The notes: a model not told the origin generated them from the letters alone. DNA of 7,926 bases from an uncultured Actinomycetes bacterium (GCA_903932695.1 CAIZGZ010000093.1:1-7926), one strand, 5' to 3'. Shown: positions 1-6,821, counted from the first letter of the stretch. Numbers and translations: made by a program.

Positions 1-1
1 C

Positions 2-754
2 AATTTCATATTTCTCTTCTGTGCAGCGGGATTTGCGGGCTTCGTAGATTCCGTTGCTGGGGGTGGGGGATTGGTGCAACTTCCAGCTCTTCTGATCGGT
101 GCTTCGAATAAACCGATTCCGCTCATCCTCGGAACAAATAAGGTGCCATCGATATTTGGTACCTCAACCGCGGCCGTCTCGTATTTCAAGCGCGTTCGTC
201 CCGACCTTCGCCTCACGGTGACGATGGCGCTACCAGCGCTACTCGGCTCGACGCTAGGCGCCCACTTAGCCTCACACTTTCCCACCGCGGTCTTTCACCC
301 TCTGATCTTGGTGCTCTTAGTTCTGCTTGGTATTTACACCTGGCGCAAGCCAAGTTTGGGGATGCACGAATCACTTCGCTTTACCCATCGCACCAGACTG
401 GTTGTGGTGGCTATCGCTGGTCTGTTCATCGGTTTTTATGATGGAATCTTCGGCCCTGGTACCGGAACAATCTTGGTCTTCCTGCTCGTAGCGCTGATCG
501 GCTACGAATTCCTGAAGGCATCGGCTACCGCGAAGTTAGTCAATATCGCCACCAACTTAGGTGCGATCGTGACCTTTCAGATCTCGGGCCATATCTGGTG
601 GAAGTTGGGGCTTGCTCTGGCAATCGCCAATGTCAGCGGCGCGCTGCTGGGTTCACGGCTGGCGTTGCGTGGCGGATCGCCATTAGTGCGCAAGGTCTTC
701 CTGGTGGTCGTTGCAATTTTGGTTGCAAAGTTAAGTTATGATTGGGTCTTGTAA
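2..754 (+). CDS. TSUP family (TauE/SafE-type) membrane permease, 5' truncated
   Basis: An integral membrane protein of the TSUP family (TauE/SafE, YfcA-like), whose members are thought to move sulfur-containing or other organic anions across the cytoplasmic membrane; the substrate here cannot be read from sequence. The frame is open to the left edge, giving 250 visible residues, close to the usual family length of about 250–265, so only a few N-terminal residues are missing. The family's two-fold repeat shows: the first half has a D-S-V-A-G-G-G-G signature at visible residues 16–23, the second has GFYDGIFGPGTGT at 144–156. Hydrophobic segments lie roughly at 1–15, 69–90, 99–114, 130–145, 155–170, 200–220 and 230–250. 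A TTG at 71 could be mistaken for the start, but the conserved first motif lies upstream of it. It is co-oriented with rimP 46 bp downstream, with no functional link evident. Confidence 0.88.
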   Translation, partial: NFIFLFCAAGFAGFVDSVAGGGGLVQLPALLIGASNKPIPLILGTNKVPSIFGTSTAAVSYFKRVRPDLRLTVTMALPALLGSTLGAHLASHFPTAVFHPLILVLLVLLGIYTWRKPSLGMHESLRFTHRTRLVVVAIAGLFIGFYDGIFGPGTGTILVFLLVALIGYEFLKASATAKLVNIATNLGAIVTFQISGHIWWKLGLALAIANVSGALLGSRLALRGGSPLVRKVFLVVVAILVAKLSYDWVL

Positions 755-800
755 GAAACGTTACACATAACTTCATATCAACTACATAGGAGAAGGCCTG
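755..800 (+). promoter_or_regulatory. AT-rich gap before rimP: possible promoter, clear Shine-Dalgarno
   Basis: This 46-bp spacer is clearly more AT-rich than its surroundings and is the most plausible place for a promoter of the rimP–nusA operon. A weak match exists: TTGTAA at 749–754 and TCATAT at 773–778 with an 18-bp spacer. A better -10-like hexamer, TATGAT at 737–742, lies inside the permease gene but has no properly spaced -35. No terminator-like hairpin follows the permease stop, so readthrough is possible. The ribosome binding site is convincing: AGGAG at 788–792, eight bases before the rimP ATG. The promoter is a guess; the ribosome binding site is well supported. Confidence 0.3.
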
Positions 801-1247
801 ATGACAATTATTGAAGAGATCGCTGCGGCAATTACCGCGAGCATAGAAGCCACAGGTAATGTCCTAGAAGAGGTAACGCTCACCCCTGAAGGTTCGAGCA
901 AGCTCCTCACCATCATCGTTGATAACGAAAACCACCTCAATCTCGACCAGATCACCGTTGTCACAAAGGCAATCTCGGAGATTCTCGATACTCTCGAAGC
1001 TCTCGGTGAGACGCCATTTACCTTAGAGGTAACCACACCTGGCCTGGATCGACCACTAACGCTGCCACGCCATTGGAAGAAGAATCACGATCGTTTGGTT
1101 TCGGTCAGCTTAAAAGATGGCACCAAGGTCCTCGGTCGGATCGGTTCACTTACAGATACCGGCGTAATGGTCGATGATAGTTCGATTGATTTTGCAGATA
1201 TTGAGCGCGCGATGATCGAGGTTGAATTCAAGAAGGTTGGTGCATAA
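801..1247 (+). CDS. rimP: Ribosome maturation factor RimP
   Basis: RimP (YhbC, DUF150) is a cytoplasmic assembly factor that binds the 30S subunit precursor and promotes late maturation around the central pseudoknot and S12/S19 region. The 148-residue product has the usual length. An N-terminal alpha/beta domain (about 1–86) ends in the family signature EVTTPGLDRPL at residues 76–86, followed by an SH3-like C-terminal domain (about 90–148). The ATG at 801 is chosen because AGGAG lies eight bases upstream. The gene is two bases from nusA, the near-universal rimP–nusA pairing, so the two are almost certainly co-transcribed and translationally coupled. Nothing appears truncated or unusual. Confidence 0.96.
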   Translation: MTIIEEIAAAITASIEATGNVLEEVTLTPEGSSKLLTIIVDNENHLNLDQITVVTKAISEILDTLEALGETPFTLEVTTPGLDRPLTLPRHWKKNHDRLVSVSLKDGTKVLGRIGSLTDTGVMVDDSSIDFADIERAMIEVEFKKVGA

Positions 1248-1249
1248 CC

Positions 1250-2395
1250 ATGAGCGTTGATGTCGATGCGCTACTAGCGCTTACCGTCGAGAAGCAGATT
1301 CCACTCGAGAAGTTGATCAACACCATCGAGAACTTTGTGACTGAGGCTTATCTTGCTCTACCTGAAGCTATGCCAAAAGGCCGTTCGGTCTTAGATCGCG
1401 TGACCGGCGATATCTTGATTCACGTCCCTCAATTTAATGAAGAGGGTATCTACACCGAGACCATTACCCATATGCCCGAAGGCTTCGATAAGACCATCAA
1501 GCAGGTCGTGCGCAAGGCGCTCAAAGAGAAGATGCGTGCGCTCAAAGATGCCGATGTCGTCAATCAATTTGCGGGAAATGTCGGAGATATCATCTCGGGC
1601 ATCGTTCTTCAGGGGCGAGACACCAGCGTGATCTACGTCGATTTAGGTGGCGCCGAAGGAAAGATTCCGGCAAACGAAGCGGTACCCACCGAGAGCTACA
1701 AACACGGTGATCGCATCAAGGCCTTTGTCGTCAATGTCGAACAAGGCGAGAAGGGTCCAGAGATTACGCTCTCGCGTACTCATCCACTCTTTGTGAAGAG
1801 CCTCTTCGCACTTGAAGTACCAGAATTGAAAGATGGTGTGGTCGAGATCGTCGGTGTCTCTCGTGAACCCGGCCAACGTTCCAAGGTCTCGGTCCGCGCA
1901 ACCCGTTCTGGCGTCAGCCCAAAGGGCGCGTTGATCGGCCCCGGTGGCGCACGCTCTCAAGCCGTCATCAATGAACTCAATGGCGAGAAGATCGATATCG
2001 TCGATTACTCCGAGGATCCAGCGGTCTACGTTGCAAATGCGCTCGCTCCGGCTCGGGTCACCAGTGTTGAGATTGTCGATCTCGATGCTAAGTCGGCGAA
2101 GGTGATCGTTCCAGATTTCCAACTCTCGCTAGCGATCGGTAAAGATGGCCAGAACGCCAGACTCGCTGCGCGTCTGACCGGGTGGCGGATCGATATCCAT
2201 CCAGATAATCCAGTCGAACGCTTGTTGAAGCCAAGTGAGATCGCCGCCAAAGAGGCACGGGATGCCGAGAAGGCGCGACTTGCCGAGGAGGCTGCGATAG
2301 CTGCCGCCGCTGAGACTGCCCGCATTTTGGCGGAACTGAGCGCCAAGGCGACCCCGGCTGGCGAGCAATTCGGCGCTGAGCCAACAGGCGAGTAG
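1250..2395 (+). CDS. nusA: Transcription termination/antitermination protein NusA
   Basis: NusA binds RNA polymerase and nascent RNA, and governs pausing, intrinsic termination and rRNA antitermination. The 381 residues show the standard order: an N-terminal polymerase-binding domain (about 1–105), an S1 RNA-binding domain (about 110–177), KH1 (about 180–268, GxxG loop GPGG at 230–233) and KH2 (about 270–320, GKDG at 297–300, then QNARLAARLTGWRIDI). From about residue 323 the chain becomes an Ala/Glu/Lys/Arg-rich tail of nearly 60 residues, replacing the acidic C-terminal repeats of gammaproteobacterial NusA. From memory, mycobacterial NusA is roughly 350 residues, so this tail is somewhat long. 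The start two bases after rimP is supported by AGAAGG within the rimP end and by spacing. Confidence 0.97.
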   Translation: MSVDVDALLALTVEKQIPLEKLINTIENFVTEAYLALPEAMPKGRSVLDRVTGDILIHVPQFNEEGIYTETITHMPEGFDKTIKQVVRKALKEKMRALKDADVVNQFAGNVGDIISGIVLQGRDTSVIYVDLGGAEGKIPANEAVPTESYKHGDRIKAFVVNVEQGEKGPEITLSRTHPLFVKSLFALEVPELKDGVVEIVGVSREPGQRSKVSVRATRSGVSPKGALIGPGGARSQAVINELNGEKIDIVDYSEDPAVYVANALAPARVTSVEIVDLDAKSAKVIVPDFQLSLAIGKDGQNARLAARLTGWRIDIHPDNPVERLLKPSEIAAKEARDAEKARLAEEAAIAAAAETARILAELSAKATPAGEQFGAEPTGE

Positions 2396-2406
2396 ACTTC
2401 ACCTCA

Positions 2407-2676
2407 ATGGATCCCGTTCGCAGCTGTATCGCGTGCCGGGGCCAAGGAAATTGGAGAGATCTGCTCCACCTAGTACTACGTGATAACCGGGTAACCCCGG
2501 ATCCGTCACATAGATTGGGCGGACGCGGAGCCTGGTTACATCCGAACTGTTTCGAAGTAGCCAAGAACCGCAGATCATTTCAACGGGCATTTAAGACCGG
2601 TGAAAATCTCGATCTCCACGAGTTAGAAAACTATTTAAGTAACCTACTTAATTCAGTTCATAAGGAGCAAAAATGA
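2407..2676 (+). CDS. ylxR: YlxR/RnpM family RNA-binding protein (DUF448)
   Basis: A small basic protein of the YlxR family, encoded almost universally between nusA and infB. In Bacillus the homologue has been linked to control of RNase P (hence the name RnpM); the role in Actinomycetota is less clear. The 89-residue product carries the family's N-terminal R-S-C-I-A-C-R motif (residues 5–11, Cys7 and Cys10) and the central GGRGAWLHPNC element followed by a basic F-x-R-A-F-K stretch. The ATG at 2407 is the only sensible start, 11 bp after the nusA stop, but no good Shine-Dalgarno is visible, suggesting reinitiation by ribosomes leaving nusA. Its TGA is nested in an ATGA overlap, the ATG of which opens a seven-codon ORF. 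Confidence 0.93.
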   Translation: MDPVRSCIACRGQGNWRDLLHLVLRDNRVTPDPSHRLGGRGAWLHPNCFEVAKNRRSFQRAFKTGENLDLHELENYLSNLLNSVHKEQK

Positions 2677-2730
2677 AGGCACACACACAATCATGAGCAC
2701 CGCGCGCTCATGAGTAAGGCACTTATTTAG
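2662..2730 (+). promoter_or_regulatory. Chain of three overlapping minicistrons before infB
   Basis: A strong Shine-Dalgarno, AAGGAG at 2662–2667, sits inside the ylxR end with a five-base spacer before an ATG at 2673 that overlaps the ylxR TGA as ATGA. Three tiny ORFs follow, each entered through a further ATGA overlap: 2673–2696 (MKAHTQS), 2693–2713 (MSTARS) and 2710–2730 (MSKALI, ending in TAG). Each step moves one base back, so the reading frame shifts by -1 at every junction and returns to the frame shared by ylxR and infB. The last stop is 42 bases before the infB GTG. The coordinates and overlaps are seen directly. That ribosomes traverse the chain by termination–reinitiation, and that this matters for infB expression, is inference. 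Confidence 0.5.
2691..2713 (+). promoter_or_regulatory. Hairpin 1 in the infB leader
   Basis: TCATGAGC at 2691–2698 and GCTCATGA at 2706–2713 are perfect inverted repeats forming an 8-bp stem with a 7-base loop (ACCGCGC). Both arms contain the ATGA stop/start junctions of the second and third minicistrons, so folding and translation would compete. There is no U-run directly after it, which argues against an intrinsic terminator. Confidence 0.55.
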
Positions 2731-2754
2731 GCTTCCGCGAACGACGCAGGGGCC
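2730..2754 (+). promoter_or_regulatory. Hairpin 2 in the infB leader
   Basis: GGCTTC at 2730–2735 can pair with GGGGCC at 2749–2754 (six pairs, two of them G·U). Across a single C·A mismatch the stem continues as GCG (2737–2739) with CGC (2745–2747), closing a five-base AACGA loop. It starts at the last base of the third minicistron's TAG and ends six bases before the infB ribosome binding site. It could be a leader structure or an RNase processing site; no function can be assigned from sequence. Confidence 0.4.
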
Positions 2755-2760
2755 AGAAAC

Positions 2761-2767
2761 GGAAAGG
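2761..2767 (+). promoter_or_regulatory. infB ribosome binding site
   Basis: GGAAAGG lies five bases before the GTG at 2773. It is a weaker match to the anti-Shine-Dalgarno than the AAGGAG that drives the first minicistron upstream. It supports the GTG as the infB start, which also gives the conserved N-terminus M-A-K-V-R-V-Y-E. Confidence 0.7.
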
Positions 2768-2772
2768 CAACT

Positions 2773-5508
2773 GTGGCAAAGGTCCGCGTTTACGAATTAG
2801 CAAAAGATTTAGGGTTAGAGAGCAAAGAACTCCTCGCAAAGTTACAAGAAGTAGGCGAGTTCGTACGTTCTGCATCCTCAACTATTGAAGCGCCAGTTGT
2901 GCGCAAGTTGATGGAGAAGTTCCCAGATATGAAGACAGCAGCTGAAGCTGCTTCTGCTGCGCCAAAGAAGCCAGCAGCAAAGAAGGCTGCGGCGAAGAAG
3001 GCCGAGCCAACACAAGAAGAGATTGATGCCGCGATCGCACAGCTCGATGAGAGCACTCGCAATCAACTAGGTATTAGCGCTGGCTCAACCGGTCCAGTTC
3101 CATCAGCTCCAAAGCCAGGTATTCCTGCCGCGCCACAAGCGCCAGAAGGCAGCGCAACTCCTGACGCACCGGCAGCTCCGTCAGTTCCAGGAGTTCCCTC
3201 TCCGACAGCTTTTGCAACACCACGTCCGCCGGCACCTCCTGCAACACCAGGATCACCAGCGATGCCTCGCCCACCACGTGCAGGCAACAACCCATTTAGC
3301 GCGCAGATCGGTGGTGCGATTCCTCGTCCACCAGCACAACGCCCACTTCGCCCAGGAGAGCGTCCGCCAATGGCAGGCAATCGTCCGGGTTCAGTTCGCC
3401 CAGGTTTCGCAGCACGACCACAAGGTGCAGGCGGCCCAGGCGCACGCCCAGGTTTCGCACCACGTCCAGGTGGAGCAGCTGGAGCAGGTGGCGGTTCGCC
3501 ATATCGCTCGCCATCAGCAGCGCCATCAACCGGTCCATCTAACTTTGGCGGCAAGGGCCGCGGCGGAGGTCCACGCGGTAGCACCGCTGGTGCTTTCGGT
3601 AAGTCAGGCGGCAAGAAGGGCAAGTCACGTAAGAGCAAGAAGGCGTTACGTGAAGAGTTCGACAATATGGCGGCACCATCACTGGGTGGAGCAGTAGTTC
3701 CTCATGGTGATGGCAAGACAGTAATTCGCCTGCGTCGTGGCGCATCGCTTATGGATTTGGCCGAGAAGATCAATGCCGATCCAGCAGCGCTCGTCTCAGC
3801 GCTCTTCCATCTCGGTGAGATGGTGACGGCAACTCAATCTGTTGATGAAGATACCTTCACAATTCTCGGCGGCGAACTCCGCTTCATTATTGAAGTGGTG
3901 AGCCCAGAAGATGAGGATCGCGAACTTCTTGAAGAGTTCGATATCAATCTTGAGCAAGAGCTCGAAGATATCGATGATGCCGATCTCGTTGTGCGCTCGC
4001 CAATCGTCACCGTCATGGGTCACGTTGATCACGGTAAGACTCGTCTGCTCGATGCAATTCGCCAGACCGAAGTGATCAAATCTGAAGCTGGTGGAATTAC
4101 TCAGCACATTGGTGCTTACCAGATTCACCATGATCACGAAGGCGTTAATCGCGCGATCACCTTTATCGATACCCCAGGTCACGAAGCCTTTACAGCTATG
4201 CGTGCTCGTGGTGCGAAGGTCACCGATATCGCGGTTCTCGTTGTCGCAGCCGATGATGGCGTCATGCCTCAGACCATCGAAGCGCTTAATCACGCACAAG
4301 CAGCAGATGTCCCTGTTGTTGTTGCAGTGAACAAGGTTGATAAAGAAGGCGCTAACCCAGACAAGGTTCGCCAGCAGTTGACCGAGTACAACTTGATCGC
4401 TGAAGAGTATGGCGGAACAACAATCTTCGTAAACGTCTCTGCTAAGTCTGGTGAAGGTATCGATCAATTGATCGACAGCATTCTCCTCACCGCAGATGCA
4501 GCCCTCGATCTACGCGCAGTTGCAGATGATGCAGCTCGTGGTGTGGCGATTGAAGCGAATCTCGATAAGGGCCGCGGTCCAGTTGCTACCGTCTTGGTAC
4601 AACGCGGAACTCTCCATGTTGGTGACGCAATTGTCGCTGGTGGCGCATATGGTCGCGTCCGTGCCATGTTGGATGAGAACGGTGAGAACGTCACTGAGGC
4701 CGGACCATCACGTCCAGTCCAGGTTCTTGGTTTCACATCCGTGCCTGGCGCAGGTGATTCATTTATCGTCGCCGAAGATGACCGTACCGCTCGTCAGATC
4801 GCTGAGAAGCGTCAACTTGCGATGCGTAACGCACTTCTCGCTAAGACACGTAAGAAGGTCTCACTCGAAGACTTCATGGAGCAATCCAAGGTCAGCACCC
4901 TTAACCTCATCCTCAAGGGTGACGTATCTGGTTCTGTTGAAGCCCTCGAAGATGCCTTGCTCCAACTCGATGTCGGTAGCGAAGTTGATCTCCGCGTTAT
5001 CCACCGTGGCGTAGGTGCAATCACTAAGAACGATGTGACCCTTGCATCTGCTTCTACCGCTGTCATCATCGGATTTAACGTCAAGCCAGAACCTCAGACC
5101 GCAATCTTCGCGGATCAAGAGGGTGTCGAAGTTCGCTTCTACACCGTCATCTACAACGCCATTGAAGAGATCGAAGCATCTCTCAAGGGCCTCTTGAAGC
5201 CAGAGTACGAGGAAGTCATCCTCGGAAATGCCGAAGTTCGCGATATCTTCAAATCTTCCAAGGTTGGAAATATCGCCGGTTGCTTGGTCCAAGATGGAGT
5301 TATCCGACGCAACGCCAAGGCTCGTACCTTGCGCAATGGCGTACTCGTTACCGATGGCCTCAGCATCGAATCGCTCCGTCGATTCAAGGATGATGCCACC
5401 GAAGTCAAGGATGGCTTCGAGTGCGGTATCGGGCTTGGTTCTTACAAGGAGCTCGAAGTTGGCGATGTCATTCAGACATACGAGATGCGTGAGAAGAAGC
5501 GCGCATAA
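2773..5508 (+). CDS. infB: Translation initiation factor IF-2
   Basis: IF2 is the GTPase that places fMet-tRNA on the 30S subunit and promotes 50S joining. The 911 residues match actinobacterial IF2 in length. In order: an N-terminal IF2_N domain (about 1–52); a Lys/Ala stretch (64–78); a disordered Pro/Ala/Gly/Arg-rich linker (about 102–289) ending in a basic K/G/S run; a second IF2_N-like domain (about 312–385); the G domain with G1 GHVDHGKT (416–423), G2 Thr443 in GGITQHIG, G3 DTPGH (466–470), G4 NKVD (520–523) and G5 SAK (556–558); then domains II, III and the fMet-tRNA-binding C-terminal domain. All GTPase motifs are intact. The GTG start fits the conserved N-terminus and GGAAAGG five bases upstream. 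ATG codons within the linker and near 3667 could give shorter isoforms as in E. coli, but this is unproven. The TAA directly abuts the rbfA ATG. Confidence 0.97.
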   Translation: MAKVRVYELAKDLGLESKELLAKLQEVGEFVRSASSTIEAPVVRKLMEKFPDMKTAAEAASAAPKKPAAKKAAAKKAEPTQEEIDAAIAQLDESTRNQLGISAGSTGPVPSAPKPGIPAAPQAPEGSATPDAPAAPSVPGVPSPTAFATPRPPAPPATPGSPAMPRPPRAGNNPFSAQIGGAIPRPPAQRPLRPGERPPMAGNRPGSVRPGFAARPQGAGGPGARPGFAPRPGGAAGAGGGSPYRSPSAAPSTGPSNFGGKGRGGGPRGSTAGAFGKSGGKKGKSRKSKKALREEFDNMAAPSLGGAVVPHGDGKTVIRLRRGASLMDLAEKINADPAALVSALFHLGEMVTATQSVDEDTFTILGGELRFIIEVVSPEDEDRELLEEFDINLEQELEDIDDADLVVRSPIVTVMGHVDHGKTRLLDAIRQTEVIKSEAGGITQHIGAYQIHHDHEGVNRAITFIDTPGHEAFTAMRARGAKVTDIAVLVVAADDGVMPQTIEALNHAQAADVPVVVAVNKVDKEGANPDKVRQQLTEYNLIAEEYGGTTIFVNVSAKSGEGIDQLIDSILLTADAALDLRAVADDAARGVAIEANLDKGRGPVATVLVQRGTLHVGDAIVAGGAYGRVRAMLDENGENVTEAGPSRPVQVLGFTSVPGAGDSFIVAEDDRTARQIAEKRQLAMRNALLAKTRKKVSLEDFMEQSKVSTLNLILKGDVSGSVEALEDALLQLDVGSEVDLRVIHRGVGAITKNDVTLASASTAVIIGFNVKPEPQTAIFADQEGVEVRFYTVIYNAIEEIEASLKGLLKPEYEEVILGNAEVRDIFKSSKVGNIAGCLVQDGVIRRNAKARTLRNGVLVTDGLSIESLRRFKDDATEVKDGFECGIGLGSYKELEVGDVIQTYEMREKKRA
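3397..3468 (+). repeat. 48-base-period direct repeat in the IF2 linker
   Basis: The 15-base sequence CGCCCAGGTTTCGCA occurs at 3397–3411 and again at 3445–3459, and the similarity runs on to 3420 and 3468 with two substitutions. The period is 48 bases, or 16 codons, so both copies encode R-P-G-F-A-(A/P)-R-P in the disordered linker. Near-identity at the DNA level suggests a fairly recent internal duplication or slippage that keeps the frame. Confidence 0.6.
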
Positions 5509-5925
5509 ATGGCCTCCAATCGCGCCCTCAAAGTCGCCGATCGCATTAAAGAAGTGATCGCGACAACGCTTGAGACTCGGGTTAAAGATCCGCGTCTGGG
5601 CTTTGTCACGATCACTGATGTGCGTGTCACCGGTGATCTACAACAAGCATCTGTCTTCTACACCGTACTGGGAGATGGCGATGCTCAATCTGGTACTGCT
5701 GCAGCGTTGGCATCCTCAAAAGGCCTGATCCGACGCGAAGTCGGAGCGGCGCTTGGATTGCGCATCACACCGACCATCGAATTCTTTGCTGATGGACTAC
5801 AAGAATCCGCAAGTGCAATGAATGACCTGATCTCATCGGTGAAGGCTGCCGATGCAGAGCTCGCCAAACTTCGCGCCAATGCAAAACCGGTTGGCGAAGC
5901 CGATCCATACAAGTCGCACGAATAA
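5509..5925 (+). CDS. rbfA: 30S ribosome-binding factor RbfA
   Basis: RbfA is a cold-shock-associated assembly factor with a KH-like fold that binds the 30S subunit near the 5' end of 16S rRNA and aids its maturation. The 138-residue product has the usual features: an N-terminal R-A-L-K-V-A-D-R-I-K-E helix, the K-D-P-R-L-G-F-V-T-I-T-D-V strand region (residues 26–38), and the R-I-T-P-T-I-E-F strand before the C-terminal helix. The ATG at 5509 directly follows the infB TAA (TAAATG). Its ribosome binding site, the GAGAAGAAG stretch, lies within the infB end, so translation is probably coupled to infB. The last 15 or so residues form a variable polar tail. Confidence 0.95.
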   Translation: MASNRALKVADRIKEVIATTLETRVKDPRLGFVTITDVRVTGDLQQASVFYTVLGDGDAQSGTAAALASSKGLIRREVGAALGLRITPTIEFFADGLQESASAMNDLISSVKAADAELAKLRANAKPVGEADPYKSHE

Positions 5926-5941
5926 TCGGTAGCGCTCGGAC

Positions 5942-6817
5942 ATGGATGGTTTCTTACTCGTAGATAAAGCGGGTGGAATGACCAGCCATGATGTCGTGGC
6001 AAAGATCCGCCGCCGCCTTGGCACCAAGAAAGTTGGCCATGCCGGCACTCTTGATCCTATGGCAACCGGCGTATTGGTTCTTGGAATAGGTAACGCAACG
6101 AGATTGCTTCAATATGTTGTCGATGGCCAAAAGGCTTACCACGCGACTATTCGACTCGGCGCTGCGACCATCACCGATGATGTTGAGGGCGAGGTGGTCT
6201 TTACCGCCGAACCGACACTTCTTGCGGCCGCCACCGATGAAAAAATTCGTGCCACTCTGGCAACAATGGTGGGCGATATCTTGCAACGTCCGAGCTCGGT
6301 TTCGGCGATCAAAGTAGATGGAAAAACTGCGCATCAACGGGTTCGCGATGGCGAGGTCGTAGAACTTGCGGCCAGACCGGTTCACGTTGAAGAAATCGGT
6401 ATTCATGCGATTACTCGCGGTGATGACTGGATAGAGATTGAGGTCTCGGTGCGGTGTTCTGCCGGGACATATATTCGCGCCATCGCTCGCGATCTGGGTG
6501 AAGCACTCGATGTTGGTGGACACCTCACGATGCTGCGACGCACCTTAGTCTCGCCCTTTGAACTCTCAGAATGTGCTCCGTGGGAGGATGCAGAACTCAT
6601 CTCGACCGCCTCGGGAATCGCGAAGATACTTCCGACTCGAACACTCGATGCGGAAGAGCTCAACGAGATTTCATTCGGTCGGACTATTGATGCAAATGAG
6701 AGTGAGCGGGTTACCGCAGCGCTTACCCAAGCTGGGGAGTTTGCCGCACTTCTTGAAAATCGGGAATTGGGAAAGAAGAAATTCGCTACTCCAACTCTCG
6801 TTGCTGTGAAAGGATAA
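5942..6817 (+). CDS. truB: tRNA pseudouridine(55) synthase TruB
   Basis: TruB converts U55 of the tRNA T-arm to pseudouridine and also acts as a tRNA folding chaperone. The 291-residue protein has the N-terminal G-F-L-L-V-D-K signature (residues 3–9), the catalytic motif G-H-A-G-T-L-D-P-M-A-T-G-V-L with the nucleophile Asp38, the K-A-Y-H-A-T-I-R-L-G motif, and the S-A-I-K-V-D-G-K-T-A-H-Q-R motif that contacts the target loop. The C-terminal part (about 215–291) holds the L-R-R-T-x-V-S-P-F segment and a diverged C-terminal domain. The ATG at 5942 lies 16 bp after rbfA. Only a weak Shine-Dalgarno (CGGA) is visible, but the start fits the family N-terminus. No DHH phosphodiesterase gene sits between rbfA and truB, as it does in some actinobacteria. 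Confidence 0.95.
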   Translation: MDGFLLVDKAGGMTSHDVVAKIRRRLGTKKVGHAGTLDPMATGVLVLGIGNATRLLQYVVDGQKAYHATIRLGAATITDDVEGEVVFTAEPTLLAAATDEKIRATLATMVGDILQRPSSVSAIKVDGKTAHQRVRDGEVVELAARPVHVEEIGIHAITRGDDWIEIEVSVRCSAGTYIRAIARDLGEALDVGGHLTMLRRTLVSPFELSECAPWEDAELISTASGIAKILPTRTLDAEELNEISFGRTIDANESERVTAALTQAGEFAALLENRELGKKKFATPTLVAVKG

Positions 6818-6821
6818 GGCT

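Noticed and set aside
71..754. TTG at 71 as the start of the permease gene
   Set aside because: The frame is open back to base 2 and the upstream codons encode the conserved D-S-V-A-G-G-G-G motif, so the true start is outside the window.
751..765. GTAA/TTAC inverted repeat after the permease stop as a terminator
   Set aside because: Only four AT-rich pairs and no U-run; too weak to terminate transcription.
2691..2730. Hairpin 1 as an intrinsic terminator between ylxR and infB
   Set aside because: The stem is followed by GTAAGGCAC, not a U-run, and infB has no obvious separate promoter in the remaining 40 bases.
3063..3665. Antisense Gly/Pro-rich open frame of 200 codons opposite the IF2 linker
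   Set aside because: Its composition is the reverse complement of the Pro/Ala/Gly/Arg repeat-rich linker; no independent coding evidence.
3212..3697. Sense-strand His/Gln/Val-rich open frame of 161 codons overlapping infB
   Set aside because: It is the +1 frame of the CCA/GCA-rich linker, giving an artificial His/Gln-rich peptide without a plausible start signal.
3796..4467. Long antisense open frame of 223 codons opposite the infB second IF2_N domain and GTPase region
   Set aside because: It mirrors highly conserved infB codons, resembles no known family and has no convincing ribosome binding site; a codon-bias shadow.
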